The notes under the pieces are model-generated. The model made no database searches. It was not told the DNA's origin and saw only the letters and a program-made list of their open reading frames with translations. The position numbers were made by a program, and so were the translations under genes. A stretch of DNA of 64,000 bases from Clostridium paraputrificum. Its GTDB lineage: Bacteria; Bacillota; Clostridia; Clostridiales; Clostridiaceae. This document shows, in pieces, positions 62,536-64,000 of this stretch (position 1 is the first letter of the stretch; the number at the start of each line of letters is the position of its first letter). The stretch is from contig NZ_UAWH01000005.1 in assembly GCF_900447045.1 (NCBI RefSeq), positions 186,001 through 250,000 of the forward strand. Reading direction: 5' to 3'.

Positions 62536-63399
62536 ATGGTTATAGGAGATACAGTAGTTAGAAAATCTTATGATAGGGATATTACTTTTAAGGTAATTGA
62601 TATTAGAGAAGAGAATGGAGAGCCAGTATATATTCTTAAAGGCATTAGCATAAGAATAATTGCTGATTCAAAAGCAGAGGATTTAGAGACGGTAAATGAA
62701 GATTATGTTGGAACACAAGAAAAAATACTTAATAGTAGAGTTTCAAAAGCAATTAAGAATGCAGTAGCTCTTAGAGGGGATGTGTTAACTAGAATGAGTA
62801 AATCCCCAAAACTCATGACCAGTAAGGAATTAATGTTTGGTAGGCCGGGTAAGATACTTCATGTGGATGGAGATAGTGAGTATATGGAGACTTGCTTAAA
62901 GGTATATAAACAATTGTCTTTGGATGCTGTTGGTAAAGCAATTAGTGAGAGGCAGCAACCAGAAGTTATTGTAGATCTTGTAAAAGAAATTAAACCAGAC
63001 ATAGTAGTACTTACTGGTCATGATGGTGTTTTAAAAAATGCAGATAACTATTTAGATGTGGAGTGCTATAGAAATTCCAAGTATTATATTGAAGCAGTGA
63101 AGGCTTTAAGAAATTATAATGCAAGTTACGATGAATTAGTTATTTTTGCAGGTGCATGCCAAAGTTGTTATGAATGTATGTTAGATGCTGGAGCTAATTT
63201 TGCATCTAGTCCTAATAGAGTATTAATTCACTGTTTGGATCCTGTGTTTGTATGTGAAAAGATAGCCTATACAAGAATTGATCAAGTTGTTTCTATAACT
63301 GATGTTATTGAAAACACAATTACTGGTATAAAGGGGATTGGAGGTTTACAAACTAGGGGCAAGTATAGGGAAGGATATCCTAAATCTCCATATATATAA
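62536..63399 (+). CDS. yabG: sporulation-specific protease YabG
   Basis: A 287-residue cysteine protease that processes spore coat proteins during coat maturation. It starts with the family beginning MVIGDTVVRKSYDRDITFKV. Conserved blocks are FGRPGKILHVDGD, PDIVVLTGHDG with His, VIFAGACQSCYECML with the likely catalytic Cys, ANFASSPNRVLIHCLDPV and TRGKYREGYPKSPY. The frame is open back to 62446, but family length, the AGTGAGG ribosome site and the sigma-K-like promoter support 62536. It lies next to cotS genes and veg. Confidence 0.93.
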   Translation: MVIGDTVVRKSYDRDITFKVIDIREENGEPVYILKGISIRIIADSKAEDLETVNEDYVGTQEKILNSRVSKAIKNAVALRGDVLTRMSKSPKLMTSKELMFGRPGKILHVDGDSEYMETCLKVYKQLSLDAVGKAISERQQPEVIVDLVKEIKPDIVVLTGHDGVLKNADNYLDVECYRNSKYYIEAVKALRNYNASYDELVIFAGACQSCYECMLDAGANFASSPNRVLIHCLDPVFVCEKIAYTRIDQVVSITDVIENTITGIKGIGGLQTRGKYREGYPKSPYI

Positions 63400-63545
63400 A
63401 CTAAATATATTTTAAAGTAAATTTGAATCTAGTTTATTAGATAATATAAAAGTTATCTTTAATGTTATATCTTTTTTAATTGATGCATAAAAATAGTCTT
63501 CTTTTAGAATAATATAAAAGTAAGTAAAAAAAATTACAAAATATA

Positions 63546-63575
63546 TTGACAAATAGTGTTTAGAAATGATAAAAT
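63546..63575 (+). promoter_or_regulatory. upstream veg promoter
   Basis: TTGACA (63546-63551), 18 bases and TAAAAT (63570-63575) form a sigma-A promoter. It is the first of two in the 241-base gap between yabG and veg. The gap holds nothing else recognisable. Confidence 0.7.
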
Positions 63576-63587
63576 ATTAAATTTCTA

Positions 63588-63616
63588 TTGACATAAAACT
63601 GGAAAAGATGTATACT
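63588..63616 (+). promoter_or_regulatory. downstream veg promoter
   Basis: TTGACA (63588-63593), 17 bases and TATACT (63611-63616) lie 24 bases before the veg start codon. Confidence 0.85.
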
Positions 63617-63640
63617 AAAGTCAGGAAAGAGGGTGTTTGA

Positions 63641-63877
63641 ATGGAAAAGATTAAAACTATTGCTACCATTAAAAAAGACATCGAAAGGCACTTAGGTGAG
63701 AAGGTTACATTAAAGGCTAACGGTGGACGCAAAAAGATTTTAGTTAATGATGGAGTATTAGAAAGCGTTTATCCTAGCATTTTTGTAATTAGATTAGAAA
63801 GTGACACCCAAAGGACAGTGACATATAGTTATTCAGATGTGTTAACTAAGACAGTTCAATTGGTATTTCCAAGTTAA
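63641..63877 (+). CDS. veg: Veg protein
   Basis: A 78-residue cytosolic protein highly conserved in Firmicutes. The sequence follows the family closely: IKKDIERHLGEKVTLKANGGRKK, then YPSIFVIRLES and a YSYSDVLTKTVQLVF ending. In B. subtilis it is strongly expressed in vegetative cells and linked to biofilm regulation. The neighbouring yabG gene is the same as in B. subtilis. Two consensus promoters and a terminator show a short, strongly transcribed unit. Confidence 0.95.
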   Translation: MEKIKTIATIKKDIERHLGEKVTLKANGGRKKILVNDGVLESVYPSIFVIRLESDTQRTVTYSYSDVLTKTVQLVFPS

Positions 63878-63884
63878 CTAATAA

Positions 63885-63916
63885 ACTTCGATTTTTAAAT
63901 CGGAGTTTTTTTCTTT
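63885..63916 (+). terminator. intrinsic terminator of veg
   Basis: A 12-bp stem with one G-T pair, AAACTTCGATTT (63885-63896) with AAATCGGAGTTT (63899-63910), is followed by a T-run. The last 84 bases of the window show no gene. Confidence 0.85.
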
Positions 63917-64000
63917 TGTTAACATTTTTAGATTAACTATATAAGAAGAGCATATTTCCAAGTGCGGTATAGATATAAATATAAATAAAAAAAGAAAGAT

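Noticed and set aside
1..64000. Mobile elements, prophage, tRNA or rRNA genes
   Set aside because: No transposase, integrase, phage structural or conserved RNA sequence was recognised anywhere in the window.

Overview
The window is a chromosomal segment of a low-GC, spore-forming Firmicute, almost certainly Clostridium sensu stricto. The evidence is very AT-rich DNA with AGA/TTA/ATA codon preference, strong AGGAGG/AGGTGA ribosome sites, a T-box leucyl-tRNA synthetase, tandem reverse rubrerythrins, CotS/YabG/Veg sporulation genes and a CcpA cre site. I see no rRNA, tRNA, insertion sequence, prophage or CRISPR array. Species cannot be fixed from the sequence alone.

Layout. (1) 1-8.0 kb: tyrS, a BusR-type GntR/RCK_C regulator, an orphan FliK-like/FlhB-tail pair, a metallophosphoesterase, a cytosolic MCP-type signalling protein ending in an 8-bp tandem repeat, a DUF2225 protein and a RelQ-type small alarmone synthetase. 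(2) 7.9-11.9 kb: a module with a 22-residue-repeat solenoid protein, a MoxR AAA+ ATPase, a metallopeptidase/VWA protein and a membrane-anchored protein. (3) 12-21.5 kb: a galactose uptake and sensing island, with mglBAC, a small membrane ORF, a YesN/YesM two-component system and two further membrane-tethered sugar-binding proteins. (4) 21.5-32.9 kb: HesB-like protein, methyltransferase-like protein, leuS with a T-box, TraB/GumN lipoprotein, YccF, APC permease, duplicated reverse rubrerythrins, alpha/beta hydrolase and cardiolipin synthase. (5) 33-42.6 kb: a ten-gene Phe/Tyr biosynthesis operon (aroF-aroB-aroA-aroC-pheA-aroE-aroK-aroQ-aroF2-tyrA). It is preceded by its own promoter, a 43-codon ORF in which 14 codons are Phe/Tyr/Trp, and an intrinsic terminator that can be replaced by an alternative helix. 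(6) 42.7-47.9 kb: CYTH protein, purine nucleoside phosphorylase, class B sortase, Na/Pi cotransporter and nucleoid-associated protein. (7) 47.9-53.8 kb: a gene set matching the Listeria flavin-based extracellular electron transfer locus (ApbE, FMN-lipoprotein, NDH-2 with membrane tail, EetA, EetB, polyprenyl synthase). (8) 53.8-55.9 kb: LysR regulator and an orphan solute-binding protein. (9) 55.9-64 kb: spore-coat region with two divergent glycosyltransferase/CotS pairs, a third CotS, an unknown protein with a probable AUU start, yabG and veg. Sigma-K-like promoters lie in front of several of these.

The strongest candidate for an undescribed system is the leader at 32955-33230. It looks like ribosome-mediated transcription attenuation of the Phe/Tyr operon, a mechanism better known for the pheL leader of enterobacteria. 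Its parts are read directly from sequence; the mechanism is inferred.
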